NCBI GenBank assembly: GCA_038373865.1
Contig: JAXGGA010004659.1
Coordinates: 1 to 64,000 of the forward strand
Reading direction: 5' to 3'
DNA: 64,000 nt
DNA from: Uloborus plumipes
Lineage: Eukaryota; Arthropoda; Arachnida; Araneae; Uloboridae
Part shown: positions 37,438 to 49,200 of the stretch, in pieces
Layout: each line of letters starts with the position of its first letter
Position numbering within the stretch: the first letter of the stretch is position 1
Notes under the pieces: model-generated
What the model was told of the DNA's origin: nothing
The model's input: only the letters and a program-made list of their open reading frames with translations
Databases searched by the model: none
Position numbers and translations under genes: made by a program

Positions 37438-38509
37438 TTATCTCTCTCTCTCTTTAGTCTTTTTTTCTCTAGCCAAAAATTTATAATCCATTAATAAACG
37501 TTGCTGTAGTAAAAACCGTGAAGAAATAAACTTACTGCATTATTTAAGTAAAGAATAAAAGTAAAGTAAATAAAAATTAAGTAAAATTTAAATGAATAAG
37601 GAATAAAAATTAGTAAATAAAGAATATAGTGCTACTGAACAACGGGCAGAGGAATTATTTCAAACTCCAAGAACTTTTAAATTTTTAATATTGATCAATG
37701 AATTATTAAAATAATATGTACATTTAATAATGAAACTGAGAAATTCCTAATGGAAAACACCATTATTGAAAAAGATGACGCAGATGAAAAGTTACAACAT
37801 CCACTTAAGACATACTATTGTAAATCACAGCTATATGAAAACTTGATTTACATTTATGGTAACATTAAGGCGAAAACTTCAAAGCTGTTATAAGCGATGT
37901 CTGCAGGGAAAAAGTTTTGCGGTGAAAACTTGAATGACGCAATAAGAAGAGCACCAAAGAAAAACCACTGGGATATTTTCCAGATTATTTCATCCTCCAA
38001 TTGTTCAGAGCAGCTGTCTTCAACCTGAGTTCCTCGGAATCGAATTTTGACAGACTTTCTATAAGTGATCCCTATTTGATGAATCAAAGCGCCATAATTT
38101 AGTTATACCTTAGTTGTAATGAAAGATCAAAGTAAATATAATTAAACGTTTTGCGTACTGAATATCATTTTAAATTTAGTTTAAGTTCAGTATTTCAAAT
38201 ATATTAGTCAAGACCCCCCCCCCTTCAAGTCATGTATTAGTTCCCTGATTTAGGTGAAGAACGCTAAACTGAAAAAAAATATTGTGATGAAGTAAAGATG
38301 CAGTAATAATTATGTAAATTTTAATATGATTAAGTTTTGATATCACAATTTTTTTCAGCTTCGACATCAAGAGATTTCTACGGATAGAAAACGGTAAGTT
38401 CAAAAGACTCCTCAAAGTTGAATGCTCCTGATTCGGAGACAGAGCTGAATGAGTGCCATGAAGATTTTTTGCCTCGAATTTGGTAAGTCCTATGTTGGAC
38501 TATCTACCA
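36481..38509. other. Intergenic, no gene seen
   Basis: AT-rich sequence apart from the CT microsatellite. Short ORFs (for example 37854-38087 on the minus strand) show no domain. Confidence 0.4.
37360..37455. repeat. (CT)n/(CTTT)n microsatellite
   Basis: About 95 bp of TCTC repeats interrupted by TTTC units. Confidence 0.95.
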
Positions 38510-38809
38510 GGCCGGCCATCTTGTCTAGCGGTCAGAGAAGTATGATTAGGATGGGGCGGCCCCGGGTTCGAATTCTGGCTCGCGTGTGAATGTACTTTCT
38601 CTCTCTTTTGTTCTTTTTCTATGTGCATGTGTACGTTGTAAAAGTCTGCCCGCCCTATAAAAGGATCTTATAGCACGTGTGTTGAGCTAGATCGAACTTC
38701 CACCTTAATGATGCTCGTAAAAATGGAAGAAGTACAAATTCCGCCTTAAATCGAGTAGATGTATCTGCTCCTGCTCAGGTGTCCGAAGTGGTAAAATAAA
38801 CAACAAGTA
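38510..38809 (+). mobile_element. tRNA-derived SINE, apparently near full length
   Basis: An A box (TCTAGCGGTCAGAG) and a B box (GGGTTCGAATTCT) sit in the first ~75 bp. A body follows with CTCTCTCTTTTGTTC and a tail ending GTGGTAAAATAAACAACAA. The head derives from a tRNA. It does not form a complete tRNA. Confidence 0.7.
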
Positions 38810-38869
38810 TTTACCGTTTAAAAATTGAGCTATAGTTTGTCGATTTTTGAATGATTTAATCCAAAATTC

Positions 38870-39870
38870 CAGTTAAAGCTGCAGTCTGAGAAAATATGAT
38901 CGACTCCTGAAATTTGCCTACTCCTAAAATTTTAGAAACTTCGACTCCGATTCGTTTACCGAAAAACCAGTTCGACTCCGACTCCATCTTATGCCAATGG
39001 CCTGGCAGAGTTAAGGGGTTACAGTACATTTCTAACAAATTTCTTTAATTTAAGTGAAAAAGTTAATTCTTTGAAATATTTGTTTCTGCACTTGTTTAAC
39101 AATCAATAATTTATTTTCAAACATTAAAAATTTTGAAAACTTTTTTTGAAATTTTGAAAAAATTAAGAAAATTTCAATTTTTTAAAAACTCTAAGGTTTT
39201 TTTGTTTCTGCACTAATTTTAAAATTTCTTTTTGCGAAATGATCACAAGGATTACCTCAAAAAATCTGCGCATTCATTTTCTTATATTTTGATTAGAAAA
39301 TATTTTGTGACCTTTTATGTAAAAAATTCTTAAAAAATTTTGTTCTTCGAGGTTTAACAAACTCTAAAATTTTTTGTAATTTATAAAACGCTTATTCAAT
39401 GCACAGTTTTGTTAAATATATTATCCTGAGTGCAAAAAATATTGCTTTAAAGTAATATCTTCAATAGAAAAAAATCCTTAGCATTTCCAGTAACATAGAA
39501 ACACTAAAAACTGATCACCGAGAAAAGCACTTTAAAGTTTTCCTTTTCCATTAGAACACATAGCATGCATGCGCTAAAGTCACTCATAACTTTTTAAATA
39601 ATTTAGCTAGAACAATTCTATTTTTTCTGAGTGTTTTAAATAACTTTTACTTTTGAAATAAGCAACAAAACTTTTTATGGTGTTTTGGTTATTTTTGAGG
39701 TACTGTAACCCCTTAAGGACTCGGAGGAAGAATGACAAGCTCTGACTCCGACTCTTGAAAACTTTTGGATCCAAATTCCGACTCCTTTTTCCCAAAATCC
39801 TTCTGATTCCGACTCCACAAAGTTGCTTGTAAATACTCCCATCGGGAAAAACAATTCGTTCTGACCATGA
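38870..39870. repeat. GACTCCGACTCC repeat split by a TTAA element
   Basis: Both flanks (38870-39010 and 39717-39870) contain GACTCCGACTCC-type words, and 39015-39712 interrupts them. The flanks look like two halves of one dispersed repeat, read as minus-strand peptides rich in Ser/Arg/Gly with no known domain. Confidence 0.45.
39015..39712. mobile_element. TTAA-flanked DNA element, 698 bp
   Basis: GGGGTTACAGTAC at the left mirrors GTACTGTAACCCC at the right, with TTAA directly outside both ends. TTAA duplication is typical of piggyBac and Kolobok elements. No transposase frame is visible; the interior is very AT-rich. Confidence 0.8.
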
Positions 39871-40657
39871 ACGGAATTTCAAGGCTAACTGCGAAGTGCG
39901 CGTTGAGTTTTTCCTTCCTAGATTTCCTTTATCTGTTTGTTTTCTTTACTGCATACTGTTGACAAGTGTCAGAGTTTAAATCAGTGGAAAGCTTTTTTTT
40001 ATGACTTTACTTATTTTTATTGTGTAAATTTCATGTTTTTTTCTGACTTCAGATTTTTAAAGAAATTATACTTTACATTTTTAAAAAAGTTATTATCTAA
40101 GAACTGACATTCAACTGCTTTTGCTTCATTAAAATTATCCGATTTCATAGAGGTATAAGGCTTTTTTTAAAATCTTATTATTAATTTTTTATAGTATTTT
40201 TCTCATTTAACCCGAGAGAACTCGCATAGGGTCCTGAGTCACCCCAGTCACTTAAAACCTTCTGTTTTCGAGTGCGCAGTTCAACTGATATGATCCCGAA
40301 CTTTAATATCTTAATTTCTAGATGCTGTCTTTCAACAACACCTTTCAAAAGCTGGTGATTTTCATTTGTTGAGAAACTGCATTTATTTTTTGGATGGCTA
40401 TCTGTAACTAAAGGCCGAATACAACTGGGAGCCAAACCCCCCCCCAAAAAAAATATATATATATATCTTGTGTTAAATGTCAGCTATTTACTTGCACGGT
40501 TCATTTAAATTATGTCTGTGGTGAAGGCTTGTGAAATTTAATGCGTATGCATTAAGTATATTTTCAATGGTTTTTCTTGATCTCGTTCTTTTTTTGAAAA
40601 GGTAGTACGCTTATCTAAGAAACGTGTCGAGAATTAGTCATTGAAAGTAGTCGAGAT

Positions 40658-40825
40658 CAGGCCCGTCATTTATAGGGGGGGCAGGGGGGTCAATTGCCCC
40701 CCTGGCTTTGAGAAATCAATGTATTTACAAATAAGTGGGCGTGGTTTTTGATGTCTTCCGGTGGAATTGCATTGTGTTTGGACCCTTTGCCCCCCCCCCC
40801 TGGAAAAACTTGAAAGACGTCCCTG
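40658..40825. mobile_element. hAT-like MITE family A, copy 3 (168 bp)
   Basis: This copy is in reverse orientation to the other two. It begins CAGGCCCGTCA and ends GACGTCCCTG, with a perfect 8-bp duplication GTCGAGAT on both sides. Confidence 0.88.
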
Positions 40826-41693
40826 GTCGAGATTAAGTCAATTGAAAGTCTCTTAAATCTTCATTTTGTGCAAAAATATCTGTTTTACGAATTGACAAAT
40901 GAAGTTTTGTAAAAATTTACATGCATAAATTGCATTATTCAAAAATTAATAGATTGGGTCATACAGATACCCCGTGCGACCTTTTGCATTCTATTTAGCA
41001 CGCGAATTCTACCGGGTTAAATTTAATTGAAATGTGCTGCATCATGTTATTTTCTATTTGAGTTGATGTGTGCATCATAGCAAATTCTTGCAGGCTTACA
41101 GAAATAAATTGCATAAATTAAGTAAAATAAAAATATACAGAAAAGGGAGCAAGAAAAAACAGAGCAGAAACATTGTTATAAAAGAAAGCTAAATGAATTC
41201 AAAGTGTAACTGATGAAAGAATTAGTAGAATAAAAATGCACGAAAATAAAAATTAAAAAACAATGACTTATAGTTATTTGCGGATACGTGTTTCGGGGTT
41301 TCAAGGAAATCCTTTCTCAAAGAAAACTTTTGAGCTGATAAAGTGAAGTCAATTTAAAGTTTAAATTACTTTAAGTTTTTCAATGATTATTGAAGTAAAA
41401 TATTTTTATTTCCAATAAAAAATGCCAATGCTATTCTACCAACATCATTTTTTAGAATCATATTAATATGTTTCTGAATTGACTAAGGCTTGTTTTAGGT
41501 TTTTTCAAACATTTTTTTTCTTTTTGACGTACGAAACACATTTATAAAAGAAATATGTGTCTCTTCTATGTAAAAAGAAAACTTTTATTTATATAAAATT
41601 AACATCAAACACATTTCTCAAGTTATTAGACATTTTATCGTCAAACATTTCAACCATTATTGATTTAAAAACAGTTCAATTTGTGTACAAATA

Positions 41694-41918
41694 AGTAAAA
41701 ACCAAAAAGCAACGTCGAAAAGCACAAATAAGTCAAGTTAAAAATCGGCAAACATGTTTCAAAGGCATAAAGCCTCCTTTTTCAGTGCCAAGCAAGAAAT
41801 AGTTTCTTGATATTTCTTGCTTGGCATTGAAGAAGGACTCTTTATGCCTTTGAAACATGTTTGCCGATTTTTTACTTGACGTATGTGTGCTTTTAGACGT
41901 TGCTTTTTGGGTTTTACT
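41694..41918. repeat. Near-perfect 225-bp hairpin
   Basis: The left arm (from GTAAAAACCAAAAAGCAACG) and the right arm (ending CGTTGCTTTTTGGGTTTTAC) pair over about 105 bp with few mismatches, around a loop near 41800-41809. The 12-mer CATTATTGATTT lies at 41655 and 41919, possibly a target duplication of a slightly larger unit. If transcribed it would give a long dsRNA hairpin. Confidence 0.85.
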
Positions 41919-42476
41919 CATTATTGATTTCTTTCATGAAAAATGTTTTAAATTGATTTTTTTTATTCTTTAGGAATAACAAATCGCTGAGCAATATAAT
42001 AATATTGTAGAACATAAATATCTCATAAAATCCGAATTTAAACAGGTAAATCTTTGAATCTAATACGTAGATGTATATAAAAAATACGTAGACAAATGAA
42101 GTTAAACTGATTTTTATGCACCTCAGTTTGCATTTTTTTCCCCAGGAAAGCTTTTTGGAGGGAAAAAAAGAAACGAAAATGAAGTACTCCAACTTAATTC
42201 ACATTTTTTTCTTAAGTACAGGGAGACTTATGTAATGATTATACTCTTAAATATCAAAGTTATGCCTATACGCTATCAACTTTCTCATCTGAAGTTTTTA
42301 ATCATTGGAATATACTAAAATATAATGCGAAAGAGTTTTAAAGCATCATTTCCAAATTGCTTTTCATAAATTAGGTTTTTTTCTTTCTTATGTAGCTCAA
42401 CAGAGACATGTCTTATTTTAAAAAGATTGTTTTAATATAAGATCCACAAAAACGACAATAAATATAAAGTCGATTT

Positions 42477-42875
42477 CATATCGTCGCTTTGGAAGTAAAC
42501 GCTGCAACTCAAAGAAGCCCATTTTTCAGGAGAGCAATTTTTAACTTTTCAGAAACTTCTATCGCGCTTGTGTTCAAAACTATTGCGACTATTTTAATGA
42601 AACTAGCATTAAAAACCCGCATTTTAATCTCTTTTCTAATGTAGCATGATTGACTTCAATGGCATTTTAACTAATGACGTAATTTTAAAAAGAATGAAGG
42701 TAGTTTGAGCTACATCAGTGTACTCCAAAAATTGCTCCCTAGCGGATATTTTTGACACTTTTGAGTTGTAACCTTATTCATCATAAAGAGCGATTTTTTC
42801 CGAACAAAATGATATAAAAATGTCATTTTTCGATTTTTTTGAGTTGCAGCGTTATTCTTCCAAAGCGACGATATG
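42477..42875. mobile_element. MITE family B, copy 1 (399 bp)
   Basis: CATATCGTCGCTTTGGAAG at the left mirrors CTTCCAAAGCGACGATATG at the right, and CGCTGCAACTCAAA mirrors TTTGAGTTGCAGCG. It shares terminal sequence (ATATCG.CGCTT, TTTTCAGGAGAGC) with 50099-50480. It lies just downstream of the integrin gene. Confidence 0.75.
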
Positions 42876-43064
42876 TGGAAAATAGGATTGTATAGTTCTG
42901 TATGAAATTCTTATTAAAATGTGAAGAATTGGTTAGAATGCATTAATGACTGCGCTTTGTGGCGTCCCAACCAGACTAAAATGCTATTTTCTTTGATGCA
43001 AATTTGTTGGTGTGCATTTTGAACCAAAGTAACTTTGAAATAAATAACAAAGTGACGAATCAGT

Positions 43065-43070
43065 TTTATT
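43065..43070 (-). terminator. Candidate poly(A) signal of the integrin beta gene
   Basis: Minus-strand AATAAA about 90 nt after the integrin stop codon at 43160. Confidence 0.5.
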
Positions 43071-43159
43071 TTTGAAGATCGACGGAATACAAAGACAAAA
43101 TAAATAGCTTCTCAGTCACTTTAAATAATCAGAATGCAGTCTCATCTGAAACTGAGCAA

Positions 43160-43225
43160 TCAGTCTCCTCTGTAGGCAGGGTTTCTGAACTCAGAAGTTG
43201 GTTGTATGTAAATAGGATTGTCAAC
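43160..43225 (-). CDS. Integrin beta last coding exon (NPxY tail)
   Basis: After a CTTCTAG acceptor the exon reads [13 protein letters not shown] then RNPAYRGD and TGA. Both NPxY motifs are present: NPIY (talin/PTB site) and NPAY (kindlin site in the family), with a Thr-Ser pair between them as in other beta tails. The preceding residues differ from the common WDTGENPIYK arrangement, because the exon before ends ...AKWQK. The exon is too short for simple ORF finding. Confidence 0.9.
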   Translation of the reverse strand, partial: VDNPIYIQPTSEFRNPAYRGD

Positions 43226-46200
43226 CTAGAAGATCAAATGAATGAAAAATACAAAACACAAATAATTACTGAAATGTAAAATGAAATTACATGAATTGGA
43301 AAAAATGGGTTTCATTTCATTACTGGTTCATTCCATGTCAAGTGTCCCAAATTTCGAAAAAATCCCCACTCGACCCCCTCCGATTTTGATGAAAATTTTT
43401 TTGGACGTACATATAAGACTTGCATGAAACCATACCAAATTATAGCTCCGTAAGCCTTATGGTTTAGCCAATAAAAATTATGGAAAAAAGGCCTATTTTT
43501 CGAGTCTTGAAAAAAAATGACCAAATCGTCAAGTTTGTGCTTTTATTGCTCACGACCTAAGACGATTATCAGGCTCAAATTTGGTGATTCTGATCACTGT
43601 TTAGGGTAGAATAGCCTCTTTGTGTAACAAAAGCTCCATACACTGTAGATTTTTTGCAATTTGCTGCCAAAGTTGGTAAAAAATCGCATTTTGGTAAATT
43701 TTGATCATACGTTATCAGCTTGTATCTGCTGAGAGAATGGCTTTCTGAAGCTAATTCTTTCCTCGTTTGTAACCTGATAGTTCGTCCGAAACGTGTGCAA
43801 GTGGCATCTCGATTGCTCAAATAATTGCTGAATTATGCGAGTTGAAATTCCAGTTAAATTTCTTTTTTCTCAATTTTGTCTCAATTTCAAAGGGCAATAT
43901 CTCAAAAGGGTCATTTTGGATTTGAATTTTCTTTACATCATTGGAAAGAACACACTTTTCTTAACTAAAAAATGTTATTTTTATTTTTGAGACAAACCAG
44001 TTTCAATTGTTATTGCAGGTCAAAAATGTGTACGTCATTCAAAGTGAAATCAAAGAAAAAAAGACATAGACCTCAAAAGTTGATGTTAATTTGTTCTATT
44101 AAAATTTACAGGAGCTATTGTACTTATGTTCTGATAGAAAAAAAAACCTTTTTTAGATGTTTTTGAACTTTAGTTTTTGTGTGCGCATCCGTAAAAACTC
44201 AAGAAATGGCAAAAAATAAAGTTTCGTTTTTAACAAAAATAATTCCTTAATTAATCCCCCAAAAATTATCTTCTTATCGCTGTTATAAGAGCTTGAGTCT
44301 TTTCCTATGTGTTATTTTTAAGCTCTTGAAACAGAATTTCGGATGATATGTCACTTGGCAAGGTGTTATTAATTTTTTAAATTCATAAAAAGCATTGTTT
44401 ACTTTTTCAAAAAATAAATAAATAAATAAATAAAAATAAAAATAATTAATAAATTAGATAAATAATAAATAAAACAGTTATTATGATGTGTACGTGATAA
44501 AAAATATGTATAATAGGACTTCAGAGCCATTTTTCTAAAATGCGATAACGAAAGTTTTCGATAGAGTTGAATATTGCAATTATTTCCACCGTGTAAATAA
44601 ATGATTACAATAATAATTGAAAATATAATAAGTATTAATTGAAAATCCATTCACTATACTGCCGAGGATGTGTTTAGATATTCAGCCTATGATTGCAATT
44701 TGCCCATAAACAAAATTGATGAAAAATGGGAAAATGCTTTTTATGACCTTGAAACATTAATGACCTACAACCTTGCCAAGTGACATATCATCCGAAATTC
44801 TGTTTCAAGAGCTTAAAAATAACACATAGGAAAAGACTCAAGCTCTTATAACAGCGATAAGAAGATAATTATTTTTGTTAAAAACGACACTTTATTTTTT
44901 GCCATTTCTTGAGTTTTTACGGATGCGCACACAAAAACTAAAGTTCAAAAACATCTAAAAAAGGTTTTTTCTATCAGAGCATAAGTACAATAGCTCCTGT
45001 AAATTTTAATAGAACAAATTGACATCAATTTTTGAGGTCTTATGTCTTTTTTTCTTTGATTTCACGTTGAATGGCGTACACATTTTTGACCTGCAATAAC
45101 CCTTGAAACTGGTTTATCTCAAAAATAAAAATAACGTTTTTTAGTTAAGAAAAGTGTGTTCTTTCTAATGATGTAAAGAAAATTCAAATCCAAGATGACC
45201 CTTTTGAGATATTGCCCTTTGAAATTGAGACAAAATTGAGAAAAAAGAAATTTAACTGGAATTTCAACTCGCATAATTCAGCAATTATTTGAGCTATCGA
45301 GATGCCACTTGCACACCTTTCGGACGAACTATCAGGCTATAAACGAGGAAAGAATTAGCCTCAGAAAGTCATTCTCTCAGCAGATACAAGCTGATGACGT
45401 ATGGTCAAAATTTACTAAAATACGATTTTTTACCAACTTTGGCAGCAAATTGCAAAAAATCTACAGTGTATGGAGCTTTTGTTACACAAGTTACACAAGT
45501 ATTCTACCCTAAACAGTGATCAGAATCAAAAAATTTGAGCCTGATAATCGTCTTAGGTCGCGAGCAATAAAAGCACAAACTTGACGATTTGGTCATTTTT
45601 TTCAAGACACGAAAAAGAGGCCTTTTTTCCATAATTTTTATTGGCTAAACCATAAGGCTTATAGAGCTATAATTTGGTATGGTTTCATGCAAGTCTTATA
45701 TGTATATCCAAAAAAATTTTCATCAAAATCGGAGGGGGTCGAGTGGGGACGACTCGTACACTTGACATGGAATGACCCTACTTTAAAACAGATGTATCTG
45801 AAATTTGGATAAACAAGGAAGTTGCACCAGGTGCCCTCAAAGTGGATGTGAAGCTCTACTCTCCGGAAGAGTTCGTTCTACGAAATTAGTCGTTTTCTGA
45901 TGACATGGAAACTGCTGTAAGGAGCCGTGGTATCCCGATCGGTAAGGCGTCTGACTCGTAACCTGAGCGTCCCGGGTTCGTTCCTAGTACATTAAAGATC
46001 TACCGTATTCATTGAAATGCTTGTGATCACAAAGTCCTTCAAATGAAACGATACCTCTGGGAGTACTGGACCAAGGGTTTGCTCGGGCCTTGGTCTGAAT
46101 CAAAAGAACAGATCACTCTTCAGGGCTCTATCCCGGTTAAATCATGAGCTGTGGTAGGTACGAGTGACTCTGAAGTGTGAAGTGTTGAAGTTGTTACAAG

Positions 46201-49200
46201 GTTTTAAGATGGGAATAAGTTTCATACATGAATACTATATTTCTGTACCTCAGAACCAGACTAACGTAAGTCCACTTTCGTCATTTTTCGGTAGAGGGGA
46301 AAAACGATTGTCGAATACATCGTTTTTCCCCTCTACTGAAAAATGACGAAAGTGGACTTACGTTAGTCTGGTTCTGAGGTACAGATTTAGTACTCAGAAA
46401 CAAAATTCGCCATATTGTATTCCATTTACATAAATCGCCAGTTACATGCTTTCCTTATTTTTACTATAGAACAGATATAAATAGGGAACATTTGGGGTTG
46501 AAATTTTATTCGCCAGCACGAAAGTGGATATTATTACACTGTCATTTCACATTCCCCAACTCCGTTGAATTTCAGTGGGCGTAGAGTTCTCTTTTGTTTG
46601 GAGAGAAAAGTTTCCTACAAGTCAAATTAGTATAACTAAAGCAACAATAAACGAAAACCAAAAATGAATTATTGCACCAAAATACATGCGGTGATCTGTC
46701 ACGTGACAATGGAGTACTCTTGATAAAGGGACAGGTCCGCTCCTTTTCACTTCTCGAAAACAGATATATTCTCTCGACTAGAATAGCTCTTCGTAGATTT
46801 TGACTTCTCTGAACTGAGCATTAAGAGCTGCGTATGCTAGTTCGTATACAGGAAAAGATATTTCGTGAGTTTGAAAAATAATTATTTTGAAAATTCTTAT
46901 GTTTTTCTGTAAATGGGTTTTTTATTTAAATTTCTTTAACTTTCTTCAACCTAAGCATCTACTTATATTAAAAACTGAGTATCTTTCTTTCTATCTATGT
47001 CACGCTTCTTTCTCCTGAACGCCAATGAACTGAAAGTCGACCAGGTACCGATAGATAGGTAATTTTTTAGGCTTCATTAGTTTCAATTTATATAATTATA
47101 CGATTTTAATTAGCGAAGATATCAATTATTAAGTAGTCAAATTTAAAGCGATTAAGCCTAATAAATGATTAAATATGAAATCCATTGTTGCAAAACGTAG
47201 TTGCTATGAAACAGTAATAACAATGAAAATAAGAATTTTGAATGAAGGCTTAACTAAATCAAACACGAAACTCATAAGCGGGCCACTTACGTAGTATTTT
47301 TATCACTAGTTACTAGAAATATTTTGAAACATTCATTTGTTGAAAAGCCATCTACTTATATTAAAAACTGAGTATCTATGTCTGCTTCTTTCCCTTGAGC
47401 GAGCAGAACTAACTGAAACTTTCCTCACCATCTTGAAGGCGCGAAATGCCCGTGCAACAGCTCAATAATTCAAATGATTTTTTGATGCAGGAAAAAAGAA
47501 AAGGCGCGAAGGCGCCTCTTGGCGAGCCGCCTTGGCGGGGAGTAGTTTCTTTAAATTTTCCTCACTACTTTCAAGGCCCGAAGTGCCCGTGCAACGCCGG
47601 ACCACGTGCGTAGTATGTCTTGAAATCTTATGAACATTAAATTATATCAAATAATATAACATCAGAATGAAGTAAAAGCTATGGAGGGGGGACGTTATGC
47701 ACCAACATGCTGCAGGAAGCTAATCTAGCTGCCCTGGCAGCTAGTGTTAAATTAAACTTTGCCATAAGTGAAAAAGATTTCTGCGATACAAAAACCCATA
47801 TAATCCTGTTCCATTGTATGAGGATTATTGCTTTTTGCACAGTATCCAAGATGATCTGTCAACTAATCGGGCATAATGTATGTAAACTCTATACTTCATA
47901 TAAACTAACAAACTTAATTTTTAAGTTTTCCGGTTATAGTTCTGCATCATTTTTGACGATAATACAAGAGATGGTATTTATTTTTTTTTTTTGCATTATC
48001 CCGTAAATGAATACTAAAGATCTGACTTGAAGCGAACTGTGAAACGGCTACATTAGACCTTTTCCTAGAACTTTCCTTTACATTTTCATAACTTGCGAAA
48101 CAGCTCATCTGTCAGAGCTAAAAACTATGAATCGTAGACAATCTTACTTTCTGCCATTTTGCCATCAGTCTTTCCTTCTCGAATTTCGCCAATTCCCTTC
48201 GATCGTGAATAGATGTTAATATCTTCCATATCATTAATAAAAACAGCCCAGTTGCGACGACACCACCAGCCACTCCTGACGTTATAGCAATGATGTTAAC
48301 AGGTGTTGGACACTCTGAAAATAAATGAGAGATTTAGTTTTACGTTTTAAGCCAAGCAAGAGCTTAAGATTTAAGTTTATAAGTAGACAAAATATTCGCG
48401 AATGAGTTCTGGTTCCAATTACTTTCCCTAACGTAATCAAAGATAGATTACAGGTATGTAATCAATGGCCCTCTTCTAGCTATCTATTACCTTGTTCATT
48501 ATCGCCTTTTCCGGTAAGATGTTCCAAGTGCCCACAAAAACCCTTCTTTGAAGTAGTATTTTTTCCTAATTTTCAGATTACGCTTAGATTGAAATAGCTC
48601 AAAACAATGACCCCTTGTCCTACTTTCCGTGCAAAAAACTTAACCCTGTAATATCTTTCATGGTGATGAATTCAAACAAATGAATCATGTCCCATCTGGC
48701 TCTTCTTTGCTCAAGACTATACGTATTAAGCATTATATGCCTGGAATCATAGTCTAAATTAGAAAGTCCATTTACTAACCTTATAGCCCTCCTTTGAGCC
48801 CTTTCCAACAAATTAATATATTTCTTACGATAATAAGACCAAAATAACTGAACAGCATTTTCCAAATGAAATCTTATTAAACTTCTACATAAGGGTAGAA
48901 GAACTTCTCATTTTTGCTTAAAATATATCTATTGATAAACCCAAGCAGCTTATTTGCTGTGTCTCAAGCTATGCTGTACTATTGACTAAACTAAAAGTTC
49001 TGGTTTCTTAAGACACGCGGATCAATAACATAAAGTCTGTGTGTCTTAATAAATCAGTAAGTCCGTTTTTTAGTGGTTTTGACCATACTGTGAGAAAAAT
49101 GACTAAATTTGATGATGCCGAACAGCTTTTGAGCTGCTTTTTTCCCCGTATCTAGTACCGTTTCAGGGTTAAGAAAGCTAATTCTAGATTTGGCTGTCCA

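Noticed and set aside
45935..46010. tRNA gene with a CGT-like anticodon
   Set aside because: A and B boxes are present, but I could not find a paired acceptor stem and the sequence continues into a SINE-like body.
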